Positions 47,440-57,087 of a stretch of DNA of 64,000 nt are shown here, one piece after another. The DNA is from Cryobacterium frigoriphilum (GTDB lineage Bacteria > Actinomycetota > Actinomycetes > Actinomycetales > Microbacteriaceae). A program made the translations under genes and the position numbers. Numbering within the stretch: position 1 is the first letter of the stretch; each line of letters opens with the position of its first letter. The stretch lies in the NCBI RefSeq assembly GCF_004403305.1, contig NZ_SOHE01000013.1, positions 1 through 64,000 on the forward strand, written 5' to 3'. Below the pieces are notes generated by a model, which was given only the letters and a program-made list of their open reading frames with translations, made no database searches and was not told the DNA's origin.

Positions 47440-50400
47440 TCACTCGAGCGACGGCAACGATGAAAGCGCCGTGATTGACATAGTGTTCCGCTTCGAAGCG
47501 CACGTAGTGCTCGACCTCGGCGCCGACGAGGCCGGGGAGCCATTCGGCGGGGGTGCCGGTGTGCGCCGGGGAGCCGAGGGCGGCATCCGTCGATGGCCGA
47601 TAGGTGGCGAATCGAGTCGCGAGGGTGTCGCCCGCCACGTTGACCGTCTGCGCGAGGTCGAACGAGGCGGCGTCGTCTTCGTCGAAGAAGATGAGGTCGA
47701 GGCCGATGCGGTCGCTGACCTCGAAACCGGCGGACTTGCGGGTGTCCTGCACGGCGCGGATGACGTCGCGGGCGAAGCCTTCCGCCTCGAGCACCGGGGT
47801 GGTGCGGGTGTCCAGCAGCACGAAGCCGCCTCCGGCGAGCAGCGCGAGCGCCGAATCGTTCTCGCCCGAGCTGTTGTCGACCTCGAGGGAGAGGTCGTAC
47901 TCGCCGGCTTCGAGGGCGATGCCGCCGGCGGTGACGATGCCGTCGCTTTCGCTCCAGTCGCCGGCGCGGGCGGCCTTGATGACCTGCTGCACCTGCTTGC
48001 CGAGGCGGGGTCCGGCGGCGCGGGCGTTGACGCTGAGCTTGGAGGTGATGCCGTAGCTCTCGGCGCTGTCGTCGGCGAGCTCGACGAGCACGACCGCCTT
48101 CACGTTGAGCTCATCGCGCAGGATGCTCTCGAATTCGGCGAGGGCGGCGGTGTTCGCGGTGACCACGGTCAGGCTCGCGAGCGGCAGGCGCACGCGCAGT
48201 CCGGCCTGCTTGCGCAGCGACAGCACGGTGGAGCTGATGCGACGTACCTGGTCCATGGTGGCGACCAGACCGTCATCGGCCGGGAACAGCTCGGGGTCTG
48301 GCCAGTCTTCGAGGTGCACACTGCGGCCGCCCGTCAGGCCCTGCCAGATGCGCTCGGTGACGAGCGGCAGCAGCGGGGCGGCGACGCGGGAGACGGTTTC
48401 GAGCACGGTGTAGAGGGTGTCGAAGGCCTCATTGGAGCCCGTCGCGACCTCACCGGTCCAGAAACGGTCGCGGGAGCGACGCACGTACCAGTTGGTGAGC
48501 ACGTCGGAGAAGTCGCGCAGCCGGGTGGTGGCGAGGGTGCTGTCGAGGGCCTCGAGGTCGTTCGTGACGTCGACGATCAGGTCGCGCGTCTTGGCCAGCA
48601 GGTAGCGGTCGAGCACGTCGGTCGAGTCGGTGCGCCAGGACGCGTCGTAGCCGCTGGGCCCGGAGGCGTTGGCGTAGAGCGAGAAGAAGTACCAGGTGCT
48701 CCAGAGCGGCAGCATCACCTGCCGGGTGCCCTCACGGATGCCCTCCTCGGTGACGATGAGGTTGCCGCCGCGCAGCACGGAGGAGCTCATCAAGAACCAG
48801 CGCATCGCGTCGGCGCCGTCGCGGTCGAAGACCTCGTTGACGTCGGGGTAGTTGCGCAGGGACTTCGACATTTTCTGGCCGTCGTTGCCGAGCACGATGC
48901 CGTGGCTCACGACATTCTTGAACGCCGGCCGGTCGAACAGCGCGGTCGAGAGCACGTGCAGCAGGTAGAACCAGCCGCGGGTCTGCCCGATGTACTCCAC
49001 GATGAAGTCGGCCGGGTTGTGCGCCTCGAACCACTCGCGGTTTTCGAACGGGTAGTGCACCTGCGCGAAGGGCATCGAGCCGGAGTCGAACCAGACGTCG
49101 AGCACGTCTGTGATGCGGCGCATGGTGGACTGGCCGCTCGGGTCGTCGGGGTTCGGGCGGGTCAACTCGTCGATGTACGGGCGGTGCAGGTCGGTCGGCC
49201 GCACGCCGAAGTCGGCCTCGATCTCATCGAGCGAACCGTAGACATCCGTTCGGGGAAAGTTCGCGTTGTCGCTCTTCCAGACCGGGATGGGAGATCCCCA
49301 GTAGCGGTTGCGGCTGATCGACCAGTCGCGGGCGTTGCCGATCCACTTGCCGAACTGGCCGTCTTTGACGTTCTCGGGAACCCAGTTCACCTGCTGGTTG
49401 AGCTCGACCATGCGCGGGCGGAAGTCGGTGACGCGCACGAACCAGCTCGAGACCGCCTTGTAGATGAGGGGATTGCGGCAGCGCCAGCAGTGCGGGTACG
49501 AGTGCTCGTAGCTGGCCTGGCGCAGCAGCCGGCCCTGGTCTTTCAGCAGCTGGGTGAGCGGCTTGTTGGCGTCGCTCCAGAGCTGGCCGGCGACCTCCGG
49601 AATGTCGGCGAGGAACTTGCCGCCGTCGTCGAGGGAGATGATGACCGGGATACCCGCGGCCTCACAGACCTTCTGGTCTTCCTCGCCGTAGGCGGGGGCC
49701 TGGTGCACGATGCCGGTGCCGTCGCTCGTGGTGACGTAGTCGGCCACCACGAAACGCCACGCGTTCTGGGTGCCCCAGACGGCGGTGTCGGCGTAGTGGC
49801 CGAAGAGGCGGTCGTAGGCGACGCCCTCGAGCTCGGTGCCGGTGACCGTGCGGGAGACGGATGCGACGGCCTCCTCCGCGCTGTCGTAGCCGAGGTCCTT
49901 GGCGTAGTTGCCGACGAGGTCGATGGCGATGAGGTACTCGGCGCCGAGCACGATACTGCGTTGGTCGAGCTTGTCGAGACTGCCCTCGCGCAGCACCTCG
50001 GCGTCGGGCGTGCCGTTCGGGCCGGCTGGCACGACGGCGTAGACGATCTCGGGGCCCACGGCGAGCGCCAGGTTGGTCGGCAGGGTCCACGGGGTGGTCG
50101 TCCAGGCGAGCGCGCGCACGGCGGTCAGGCCGAGTGTTTCGGCCTTGGTGCCGACAAGCGGGAAGGTGACCGTGACGGTCTGGTCCTGGCGCATCTTGTA
50201 GACGTCGTCGTCCATGCGCAGCTCATGGTTCGAGAGCGGCGTCTGGTCGCGCCAGCAGTAGGGCAGCACCCGGTAGCCCTCGTAGGCGAGGCCCTTGGTG
50301 TGCAGCTGTTTGAAGGCCCAGATGACCGATTCCATGAAGGTGATGTCGAGGGTCTTGTAGTCGTTCTCGAAGTCGACCCAGCGGGCCTGGCGGGTGACGT

Positions 50401-50842
50401 ACTCTTCCCAGTCCTTGGTGTACTCGAGCACCGACTCGCGGGCGACGGCGTTGAACGCGGCGAGGCCCATCTCTTCGATCTGGCTCTTGTCGGTGATGCC
50501 GAGGCGTCGTTCGGCCTCGAGCTCGGCCGGCAGGCCGTGGGTGTCCCAGCCGAAACGGCGGTGCACCTGCTTGCCGCGCATGGTCTGGAAGCGGGGGAAG
50601 AGGTCTTTGGCGTACCCGGTCAGCAGGTGACCGTAGTGCGGCAGGCCGTTGGCGAACGGCGGGCCGTCGTAGAAGGTCCATTCCTCGGCGCCGTCACGAT
50701 TGGCGATGGATGCCTGAAAGGTGTCGTCGTTCTTCCAGAACTCGAGCACCTCGGTTTCGAGCTGCGGAAAGTTCGGCGAGGGAACGAGCGGCTGGCCGGT
50801 GGCTGGCTGGCCGGTTGCGGATGTCTGGCCCTTGGGGTACAA
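47420..50842 (-). CDS. ileS: Isoleucyl-tRNA synthetase
   Basis: This is an 1140-residue class I synthetase of the eukaryote-like type common in actinobacteria. [15 protein letters not shown] (HIGH-type motif, about residue 68), the editing domain, and [13 protein letters not shown] (KMSKS, about 657) are present. The start is TTG at 50842 ([11 protein letters not shown]): AGGAG lies six bases upstream and the open frame beyond it is the untranslated T-box leader. The Gln-, Thr- and Gly-rich first 17 residues are nonconserved. Regulated through the leader by uncharged tRNA-Ile. Confidence 0.96.
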   Translation of the reverse strand: MYPKGQTSATGQPATGQPLVPSPNFPQLETEVLEFWKNDDTFQASIANRDGAEEWTFYDGPPFANGLPHYGHLLTGYAKDLFPRFQTMRGKQVHRRFGWDTHGLPAELEAERRLGITDKSQIEEMGLAAFNAVARESVLEYTKDWEEYVTRQARWVDFENDYKTLDITFMESVIWAFKQLHTKGLAYEGYRVLPYCWRDQTPLSNHELRMDDDVYKMRQDQTVTVTFPLVGTKAETLGLTAVRALAWTTTPWTLPTNLALAVGPEIVYAVVPAGPNGTPDAEVLREGSLDKLDQRSIVLGAEYLIAIDLVGNYAKDLGYDSAEEAVASVSRTVTGTELEGVAYDRLFGHYADTAVWGTQNAWRFVVADYVTTSDGTGIVHQAPAYGEEDQKVCEAAGIPVIISLDDGGKFLADIPEVAGQLWSDANKPLTQLLKDQGRLLRQASYEHSYPHCWRCRNPLIYKAVSSWFVRVTDFRPRMVELNQQVNWVPENVKDGQFGKWIGNARDWSISRNRYWGSPIPVWKSDNANFPRTDVYGSLDEIEADFGVRPTDLHRPYIDELTRPNPDDPSGQSTMRRITDVLDVWFDSGSMPFAQVHYPFENREWFEAHNPADFIVEYIGQTRGWFYLLHVLSTALFDRPAFKNVVSHGIVLGNDGQKMSKSLRNYPDVNEVFDRDGADAMRWFLMSSSVLRGGNLIVTEEGIREGTRQVMLPLWSTWYFFSLYANASGPSGYDASWRTDSTDVLDRYLLAKTRDLIVDVTNDLEALDSTLATTRLRDFSDVLTNWYVRRSRDRFWTGEVATGSNEAFDTLYTVLETVSRVAAPLLPLVTERIWQGLTGGRSVHLEDWPDPELFPADDGLVATMDQVRRISSTVLSLRKQAGLRVRLPLASLTVVTANTAALAEFESILRDELNVKAVVLVELADDSAESYGITSKLSVNARAAGPRLGKQVQQVIKAARAGDWSESDGIVTAGGIALEAGEYDLSLEVDNSSGENDSALALLAGGGFVLLDTRTTPVLEAEGFARDVIRAVQDTRKSAGFEVSDRIGLDLIFFDEDDAASFDLAQTVNVAGDTLATRFATYRPSTDAALGSPAHTGTPAEWLPGLVGAEVEHYVRFEAEHYVNHGAFIVAVARVNGLVNV

Positions 50843-50850
50843 ATGCTTCT

Positions 50851-51062
50851 CCTGTACGGGACGGGTTGAAAAACCCTGCTCCACGAGGACGAACGATTCT
50901 GTACGGAATCGCCGCGGTACCACCTCGCTTGCCGACCCGGGGGCCGACCGCTTGTTCAGAGGCTGTGACGGGCCCGACCCGTTCGGCTCTACTGGGTGGC
51001 CGCCTGGCTGGTGACCCTGTTCTGCCGAAGACTCACCGGTGATGGCCGGATCACTGTCATTC
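50851..51062 (-). promoter_or_regulatory. ileS T-box leader, short stem I type
   Basis: The minus-strand leader carries the T-box sequence GAGGTGGTACCGCGG (50912-50926), which binds the tRNA acceptor end. About 115 bases upstream, CCGG-CCATCA-CCGG (51037-51050) forms a small stem whose loop holds ATC (51041-51043), an isoleucine codon fit to be the specifier. Downstream, GGGTTTTTCAACCC and AGGAG lie before the TTG start, so control is likely at translation, as described for ultrashort-stem-I T-boxes of actinobacterial ileS. Confidence 0.85.
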
Positions 51063-51072
51063 GCGGTCAATT

Positions 51073-51696
51073 CTAGCCGAAGAGGGGGGCGTATCCGGTG
51101 CAGACCGGTGTAATGACCTCGTCCAGGTAGGGGCTCAGCTCGCCGCGGTCGACTCCGGCCCGAGCCCAGGTCGCCACCGCGACGGCCGCGACGGCGAGCA
51201 CGGCCCCCGCGAAGCCCTGCGCGAGCAGCCGCGCGCGCAGCTCGCCGGGTTCTCGCACGGCCCTGGCCGCCACACAGCGGGCGAGCAGGGGCGCGGCCCG
51301 GGCGAGTCGGGACAGAGCGGATGCCTCCAGCTCGCTGCGGGTGCCCATCACCTCCGACTGTGTGAGGGCCCACGGCACCTCGGCGGGCCCCCAGGCCGCG
51401 GCGAGGCGCAGCAGGGCCCAGCGTGCGGCATCCGTCGCCGTCAGCTCGGCCGGACAGGCTGCGAGCGCCGCGGGCAACTCGGCGAGGGCGGCATCGACGC
51501 CGACCCAGAGCAGATCGCTCTTGGCGGGAAAGTAGTGAAAGAAGGTGTTGCGGCTGACCCCGGCGCGGCGAGAGATCTGATCGATGGTGGTGCCGGCGTA
51601 GCCCTGCTCGAGAAAGAGCTCGGCGGCGGCTTCTTCGAGGATGCCGCGGGAGGAACGTGGTGGTCGACCGGAGCGCAGCGGATAGGTCGGCAACAT
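51073..51696 (-). CDS. TetR family regulator
   Basis: This 207-residue protein has an N-terminal TetR helix-turn-helix: [19 protein letters not shown], then [28 protein letters not shown], about residues 16-64. The C-terminal ligand domain is Ala-rich and not assignable. It diverges from an oligopeptide-type ABC importer operon with a 106-base gap that carries palindromes, so it probably represses that operon and itself. The inducer is unknown. Confidence 0.92.
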   Translation of the reverse strand: MLPTYPLRSGRPPRSSRGILEEAAAELFLEQGYAGTTIDQISRRAGVSRNTFFHYFPAKSDLLWVGVDAALAELPAALAACPAELTATDAARWALLRLAAAWGPAEVPWALTQSEVMGTRSELEASALSRLARAAPLLARCVAARAVREPGELRARLLAQGFAGAVLAVAAVAVATWARAGVDRGELSPYLDEVITPVCTGYAPLFG

Positions 51697-51734
51697 GCGT
51701 CTCCCGTGATCTAGGATTGATTTCGGCCCGGTCT

Positions 51735-51786
51735 ATTATTGGACTGAGTCCATTAATGCCAGGTCCAACAATAACGTCCAACAATA
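51735..51786. promoter_or_regulatory. Likely TetR operator cluster
   Basis: TGGACTGAGTCCA (51740-51752) is a perfect 13-base palindrome. TATTATTGGAC (51735-51745) is nearly inverted at GTCCAACAATA (51763-51773), which recurs directly at 51776-51786. The sites lie midway between the TetR gene and the substrate-binding protein gene and fit a repressor binding both promoters. Confidence 0.6.
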
Positions 51787-51802
51787 GAGGACACACCGGA
51801 AT

Positions 51803-53446
51803 ATGCGCTCCACCCCCCAGACTCTTGCGGCCATCGCCGGGCTCGTCGCCGTCGGCCTGCTCGCGACCGGATGCACCACCACGCCCACCGAGACCGCCGT
51901 CGGCGATCCGATCAGTGGCGGCACCTTCACCTACGCCTCGGGCGACGCCCAACCCAGCTGCCTCGACCCACACGTCGGCGGCAACTTTCCACAGGCCCTC
52001 GTGAGCGCACAGTACCTCGAGTCCCTGGTCTCCCGCGACGACAACGGCGCAATCATCCCGTGGCTGGCCGAGTCCTGGACCACGACCGATGATGGCCTGG
52101 TCTGGGACTTCACCCTCCAGGACGACGTCACGTTCACCGACGGCACCCCCCTGAACGCCTCGGCCGTGCAGGCGAACGTCGCCCACGTGCTCGACCCGAA
52201 CACCGCGTCCTCCACCGGGTACCTCGCCCTCGGCAAGGTTGCCAGCACCGAGGCCGTCTCCGACACGGTCGTGCGGTTCGAGCTGACCGAGCCCGACAGC
52301 GCCCTGCTCGAATCACTATCGCAGCCCTGGCTCGCGATCCAATCGCCCACCGGGCTCGAACGCAGCAAGGACGAGAACTGCGAGGCCCCGGTCGGTACCG
52401 GCCCCTTCATCGTCGACAGCTGGGTCAAGCAGAACGCGATCACCCTCGTGCGCAACGACGACTACAACTCCCCGCCGGCTGACGCCGCCCACGAGGGCCC
52501 GGCCTACCTCGAGACGATCGTGTGGCGTTTCATTCCGGAGTCGGCCACCCGCTACGCCGCCCTGCAGTCCGGCGAGGTCGATCTGATCGACAATGCCCAG
52601 CCCGACACCATCGTGCAGGCGGAGGCGAGCGACACGCTCGTGCACCTCGACTCGCCGCGGCCCGGAGCCTCCAACCGCATCGAGCTCAACGGCGGCAAGG
52701 CCCCGTTCGACGACGTTCTCGTGCGGGAGGCCTTCATCCGCTCGGCGAACGTCGACGACGCCGTCACGAGCCTGTTCCAGGGCACGGCCACGCGGTCATA
52801 CGCCGCGCTCGGCAGCCGCGAACCGCTCGCGGTCGGCCGAGACGATCTGTTCGACTACGACCCCGACGCGGCGAACGCCCTGCTCGACGAGGCCGGCTGG
52901 AGCGAACGAGATTCCGAGGGCTACCGCGTCAAAAACGGTGAACGCCTGAACGTTCAGTTTCCGGTGAGCACCAACCAGTCGATCCCCGCCGAGCAGTCGA
53001 TCTTCGAACAAATCCAGGCCACCGCGAAGCAGACCGGCTTCGAGGTGTCCCTCGCCCCCCTCGATATCTCCAGCTGGTACGGCGCTCTCGGCGCCAACGA
53101 GTACGACGCCGTCAGCGCGCCGTACACCAAGGCCGGGCCCGACGTGCTGCGCGTGCTGTATCACTCCGACGGCATTGTTCCGGCCCCGAGCGGCTACTTC
53201 GCCAACCTCGCCCAGGTCAGTGACCCCGAGATCGACGCCCTGCTGACCGAAGCGGCCCAGATCTCAGACGAAACCGAGCGCGCGGCGCTGTATGCGGATG
53301 CCCAGAATCGCCTTCTCGAGGGATTCCACCTGCTGCCGCTGTACGACCAGCAGAACCATTTTCTGCTCCAGGCCGACGTGCAGGGCATGCGCACCCTGCC
53401 GAGCGTGTCGGTGCCGACGCTGTACGACACCTGGCTGAACCGCTAA
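51803..53446 (+). CDS. ABC transporter substrate-binding lipoprotein (SBP_bac_5 family)
   Basis: The 547-residue protein has a lipoprotein signal (LLATGC, C24) and the family-5 binding-protein body: [48 protein letters not shown] and [11 protein letters not shown]. Such proteins bind oligopeptides, nickel, opines or glycosides; the ligand is unknown. It begins an operon of two permeases and a double ATPase, all tightly spaced, opposite a TetR gene. Confidence 0.92.
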   Translation: MRSTPQTLAAIAGLVAVGLLATGCTTTPTETAVGDPISGGTFTYASGDAQPSCLDPHVGGNFPQALVSAQYLESLVSRDDNGAIIPWLAESWTTTDDGLVWDFTLQDDVTFTDGTPLNASAVQANVAHVLDPNTASSTGYLALGKVASTEAVSDTVVRFELTEPDSALLESLSQPWLAIQSPTGLERSKDENCEAPVGTGPFIVDSWVKQNAITLVRNDDYNSPPADAAHEGPAYLETIVWRFIPESATRYAALQSGEVDLIDNAQPDTIVQAEASDTLVHLDSPRPGASNRIELNGGKAPFDDVLVREAFIRSANVDDAVTSLFQGTATRSYAALGSREPLAVGRDDLFDYDPDAANALLDEAGWSERDSEGYRVKNGERLNVQFPVSTNQSIPAEQSIFEQIQATAKQTGFEVSLAPLDISSWYGALGANEYDAVSAPYTKAGPDVLRVLYHSDGIVPAPSGYFANLAQVSDPEIDALLTEAAQISDETERAALYADAQNRLLEGFHLLPLYDQQNHFLLQADVQGMRTLPSVSVPTLYDTWLNR

Positions 53447-53449
53447 CAC

Positions 53450-54388
53450 GTGGGCCGACTTGTGCTGCGGGTGCTGGCCCGGATCGGCGGTGCCGTCTTC
53501 GTGCTCTGGGCCGTCGCGACGGTCACGTTCTTCGCGGTGCGCCTGATTCCGGGTGACCCGGCAGAGGCCGTGCTCGGCGGCCCCGGCTCGATGGCCTCTG
53601 CCGAGGCGCTTGCCGCCGTGCGGCGGGAGTACGGCCTCGATCAGCCCCTGTTCGTGCAATATCTCGACCAGCTGGTGCGACTCGCGACCGGGGACCTGGG
53701 GCGGTCATACGCGCTCAGCATCGACGTCGGCCCGCTCGTGCTCAGCCAGCTCGGCGGTACCCTGCTGATCGCGACCCTCGCCCTCGGCCTCGCCTGGCTG
53801 CTCGCCCTCGCGCTGGCGACCTGGTCGACCCGCGGCGGGCGCGTGGCCTGGTACCTCGGCTCCGGCCTCGAAATTGTCGCGGCGGCGCTGCCGCACTTCT
53901 GGTTTGCGACCGCCCTGATCGTGGTCTTCAGCATCTGGCTGGGAGTCTTTCCCCCGATCAGCACCTCCGGCGTGGCCGGCCTGGTGCTGCCGGTCGTCAC
54001 CCTCGCCGTTCCCCTGGCCGGATTTCTCGGCCAGATCATGCGGGAGTCGCTGCTGCTGGCCCTCGAATCGCCGTTCGTGCTCTCCGCACGGGCACGGGGC
54101 GAGAGCGAGGCCGGCGTGCGCTGGATTCACGCCGTGCGGCACGCCGCTCTGCCCGCGATCAGCCTCTCGGGCTGGGCCTTCGGGTCGCTCATCAGCGGCG
54201 CAGTCGTGGTGGAGACCATCTTCGCCCGCCCCGGACTCGGCCGCACCCTGCTGAACGCCGTCACCTCCCGTGACGTGCCCGTCGTCGTTGGCGTCGTGAT
54301 GATCGTCGCCGTGGTCTACATTCTGATGACGCTGCTGACCGACCTGGCCAGCCGCCTCGCCGACCCGCGGCTCGCGGTGCGATCGTGA
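53450..54388 (+). CDS. ABC transporter permease, DppB type
   Basis: This 312-residue permease has six helices and the N-terminal FFAVRLIPGDPAEAVLGG segment and EYGLDQPLFVQYLDQL loop of the DppB/OppB type. The coupling-helix region (SPFVLSARARGESEAGVRWIHAVRHAALPA) is near residue 205-235. GTG at 53450 starts three bases after the binding-protein stop. Its stop overlaps the next gene. Confidence 0.93.
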   Translation: MGRLVLRVLARIGGAVFVLWAVATVTFFAVRLIPGDPAEAVLGGPGSMASAEALAAVRREYGLDQPLFVQYLDQLVRLATGDLGRSYALSIDVGPLVLSQLGGTLLIATLALGLAWLLALALATWSTRGGRVAWYLGSGLEIVAAALPHFWFATALIVVFSIWLGVFPPISTSGVAGLVLPVVTLAVPLAGFLGQIMRESLLLALESPFVLSARARGESEAGVRWIHAVRHAALPAISLSGWAFGSLISGAVVVETIFARPGLGRTLLNAVTSRDVPVVVGVVMIVAVVYILMTLLTDLASRLADPRLAVRS

Positions 54389-55248
54389 GCGGCGACATCC
54401 GTCTGCCGGCAGCGGATGCCGCACCCACCCCGCTGCACGACCGCGCGCGGCGCTTCACCGCGCCGGAGGTCGTGGCCGGGGCCGCCGCACTGTTCTTCGT
54501 GCTCGCTGCCGTCGTGCCGCAGTGGGTGGCGCCCGGTAACCCGCTCGGCATCAACCCGCTCTCGGCCTTTCAGCCGCCGTCGTTCGCCCACGGCTTCGGC
54601 ACCGACGAATCGGGACGGGACATCTACACCCGGGTTGTGCACGGCACGGGCAGCTCGCTGCTGATCGGTGCCGCCGCGACCGCGATCGGGCTGGGTCTCG
54701 GGATCGTGCTCGGCACCCTCGCCGGCATGTTCGGACCCGTCGTCGACTTCACCGTGAACCGCGTACTCGAGGTGCTCTTCGCATTTCCCGGGCTGCTGCT
54801 CGCGCTGCTGTTCATTCTGGTGTTCGGCCCCGGGGTGATCACCGCGACGATCGCGGTCGGCCTGTCGACCGCGCCCGGGTACGCCCGCATCATTCGCGCG
54901 CAGCTCATCGCGGTGCGCCGGTCGGCGTACGTGGAGGCCGCGACGGTACAGGGCCTCGGCCGCACCCAGATTCTGCTGCGGCACATCCTGCCCAACACCC
55001 TCGCGCCGCTGTTCGTGCTCGCGACCCTCGGCGTGGGCCAGGCCATCGTCTGGGCGGCGACCCTGAGCTACCTCGGTCTCGGCGCCGAACCGCCGACCGC
55101 CGAATGGGGCGCCATGCTCTCTGCCGGGCGCACCTACATCACCTCCGCGTGGTGGATGAGCTTCTTCCCCGGCCTGTTCATCGTGCTGATCGCCGTCACC
55201 GCGACCGTGCTCGGGCGCAGTCTCGACCGCCGGCTGAGGCACGCATGA
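54385..55248 (+). CDS. ABC transporter permease, DppC type
   Basis: The 287-residue second permease subunit has GTDESGRDIYTRVVHGT (about residues 72-88), the DppC/OppC hallmark, and the EAA-type loop YVEAATVQGLGRTQILLRHILPN. GTG at 54385 overlaps the upstream stop (GTGA). Six helices. It pairs with the DppB-type protein. Confidence 0.93.
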   Translation: MSGDIRLPAADAAPTPLHDRARRFTAPEVVAGAAALFFVLAAVVPQWVAPGNPLGINPLSAFQPPSFAHGFGTDESGRDIYTRVVHGTGSSLLIGAAATAIGLGLGIVLGTLAGMFGPVVDFTVNRVLEVLFAFPGLLLALLFILVFGPGVITATIAVGLSTAPGYARIIRAQLIAVRRSAYVEAATVQGLGRTQILLRHILPNTLAPLFVLATLGVGQAIVWAATLSYLGLGAEPPTAEWGAMLSAGRTYITSAWWMSFFPGLFIVLIAVTATVLGRSLDRRLRHA

Positions 55249-56981
55249 ACGCCGACGTTCGTGACCCCGCTGCTCGGGAATCGGCCGGGCCGGCGCCGCT
55301 CGTCGTGCACAATCTGCGGGTCGGCTTCGGCGGCCGGGCGGGCGGCAGCGAGGTCGTGCACGGCGTTTCTTTCGAGGTCGCGGCCGGCGAGTGCCTCGCC
55401 ATTGTGGGCGAGTCCGGCTCGGGAAAGAGCGTCACCGCGCGCAGCCTGCTCGGCCTCGCCGGGGCGGGATCGTGGATGACGGCCGACCGACTCGAGCTGC
55501 ACGGGACATCCGTTGTCTCGTCGACCGAAGCGGCCTGGCGGGCAAGGCGCGGCAAGAGCGTCGGGCTCGTGCTGCAGGACGCCCTCGTCTCGCTCGACCC
55601 GCTGCGGCCGATCGGCCGGGAGATCGGCGATTCACTGCGCCTGCACACGAACCTCGGCGCCGCCGCCCGCGGCCGCCGCGTCATCGAGCTGCTCGACGCC
55701 GTCGGCCTGCCCGACCCACATCTGCGGGTGCACCAACGCTCGGGTGAGCTCTCGGGCGGCGAACGCCAGCGCGCGCTGATCGCCGCGGCGATCGCCCTCG
55801 ACCCGCCGTTGCTGATCGCCGACGAGCCCACGACGGCCCTCGACGTGACCGTGCAGGCGCAGATTCTCGACCTGTTTCGCGAGATCACCCGGCGCGGCAC
55901 GGCGCTCGTCCTGATCAGCCACGACCTCGCCGTGGTCAGCCACGTCGCCGACCGGGTCGCCGTGATGAGCGAGGGCCGCATCGTCGAAACCGGCCGGACC
56001 GCCCAGGTACTCGCAGACCCGGCACACCCGGAAACACGACGGATGGTCGCGGCCGTTCCCGCGGATCGGCCGCGCGGCACCCGCTTGTCGGTGCCGCACG
56101 GCGTCTCCGAGCGCCCGATCAGCCCGTCCCGACCCGCCGAGCCGACCCTGCCCGAGCGACCGGTCGTGCTCGAGCGACCGGTCGTGCTCGAGGCGACCGG
56201 ACTCGTCAAGGGCTTTCGCCGCCCCGACGGCACTCGGCACGCCGCCGTCGACGATGTCTCCTTCACGCTCGTACGCGGCACGACCCTCGGCATTGTCGGC
56301 GAATCCGGCTCCGGCAAGACCACGACGGCCCGCCTCGTGCTCGCCCTCAGCACGCCGGAGCGCGGTGACGTGCGCGTACTTGGCCAGCCCTTTACGACCG
56401 CGAGCGTTCGCGAACGGCGCCGGCTGCGGGCATCCGTCGGCGCGATCTACCAGGACGCCCTCGGATCGTTCGATCCGCGGCTCTCGGTCGGCCAGATTCT
56501 GCGCTCCGCGGTGGCCGGGCCGCACGGCACCCGTCGTGCCACCGGCACCACCCGCGTTGCCGAGGTGCGCCGCATTTCTGAGCTTCGCCGCGTTGCCGAA
56601 CTGTTGGACGGTGTCGGTCTGCCCGCCACGGTGCTCACCCGTCGGCCGCTCGAACTCTCCGGCGGGCAGCGGCAGCGGGTCGGCATCGCCCGGGCCCTCG
56701 CCTCGACCCCGCAGATTCTGATTTGCGACGAACCGGTCTCGTCGCTCGATGTCAGCGTGCAGGCGCAGGTGCTCGACCTGCTCGACGAGCTGCAGCGCGA
56801 ACTCGACCTCAGCCTCGTGTTCATCTCGCACGATCTCGGGGTGGTGCAGCACGTGAGCGACCGGGTCGCCGTGATGCAACGGGGTGCCATCGTGGAACTC
56901 GGTGACGCCGGCCAGGTGTTCGGCGACCCACGGCATCCGTATACCCGTCGTCTGGTCAGGGCGGTGCCGCGCCTGGCCTGA
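55245..56981 (+). CDS. Fused double ABC ATPase (DppD-DppF type)
   Basis: The 578-residue protein carries two complete nucleotide-binding domains. NBD1 has GESGSGKS (K61), LSGGERQRA (about 169) and LLIADEPTTALDV. NBD2 has GESGSGKT (about 352), LSGGQRQRV (about 471) and ILICDEPVSSLDV. The linker contains an 18-bp tandem duplication (ERPVVLERPVVLE). ATG 55245 overlaps the upstream stop by ATGA. A single polypeptide replaces the usual DppD and DppF pair and would energise uptake by the two permeases. Confidence 0.94.
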   Translation: MNADVRDPAARESAGPAPLVVHNLRVGFGGRAGGSEVVHGVSFEVAAGECLAIVGESGSGKSVTARSLLGLAGAGSWMTADRLELHGTSVVSSTEAAWRARRGKSVGLVLQDALVSLDPLRPIGREIGDSLRLHTNLGAAARGRRVIELLDAVGLPDPHLRVHQRSGELSGGERQRALIAAAIALDPPLLIADEPTTALDVTVQAQILDLFREITRRGTALVLISHDLAVVSHVADRVAVMSEGRIVETGRTAQVLADPAHPETRRMVAAVPADRPRGTRLSVPHGVSERPISPSRPAEPTLPERPVVLERPVVLEATGLVKGFRRPDGTRHAAVDDVSFTLVRGTTLGIVGESGSGKTTTARLVLALSTPERGDVRVLGQPFTTASVRERRRLRASVGAIYQDALGSFDPRLSVGQILRSAVAGPHGTRRATGTTRVAEVRRISELRRVAELLDGVGLPATVLTRRPLELSGGQRQRVGIARALASTPQILICDEPVSSLDVSVQAQVLDLLDELQRELDLSLVFISHDLGVVQHVSDRVAVMQRGAIVELGDAGQVFGDPRHPYTRRLVRAVPRLA

Positions 56982-56984
56982 TGC

Positions 56985-57010
56985 AGGCCCCGTTTCGGCC
57001 GAACGGGCCA
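56985..57010 (+). terminator. Possible terminator after the ABC operon
   Basis: GGCCCCGTT and GAACGGGCC form a GC-rich hairpin (one bulged C) with TCGGCC between, three bases past the operon stop. There is no T-run. The 77 bases to valS then hold only its promoter and leader. Confidence 0.4.
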
Positions 57011-57087
57011 GCCTTGGTAGATTGGACTGACCGAACACTCAGGCAGCTCACCAACGACACGCTGCCGCACACACCAACCGGAGAACT

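Noticed and set aside
47108-50869. 1253-codon open frame on the plus strand opposite folC and ileS
   Set aside because: It is a mirror of ileS codon usage with no recognisable motif, while the opposite strand carries all IleRS and FolC signatures.
50843-52186. Extended N-terminus of ileS reaching back over the TetR and ABC genes
   Set aside because: The extra 448 codons cover the T-box leader, the TetR gene on the same strand in another frame and the start of the binding-protein gene. A strong ribosome site lies before TTG 50842.
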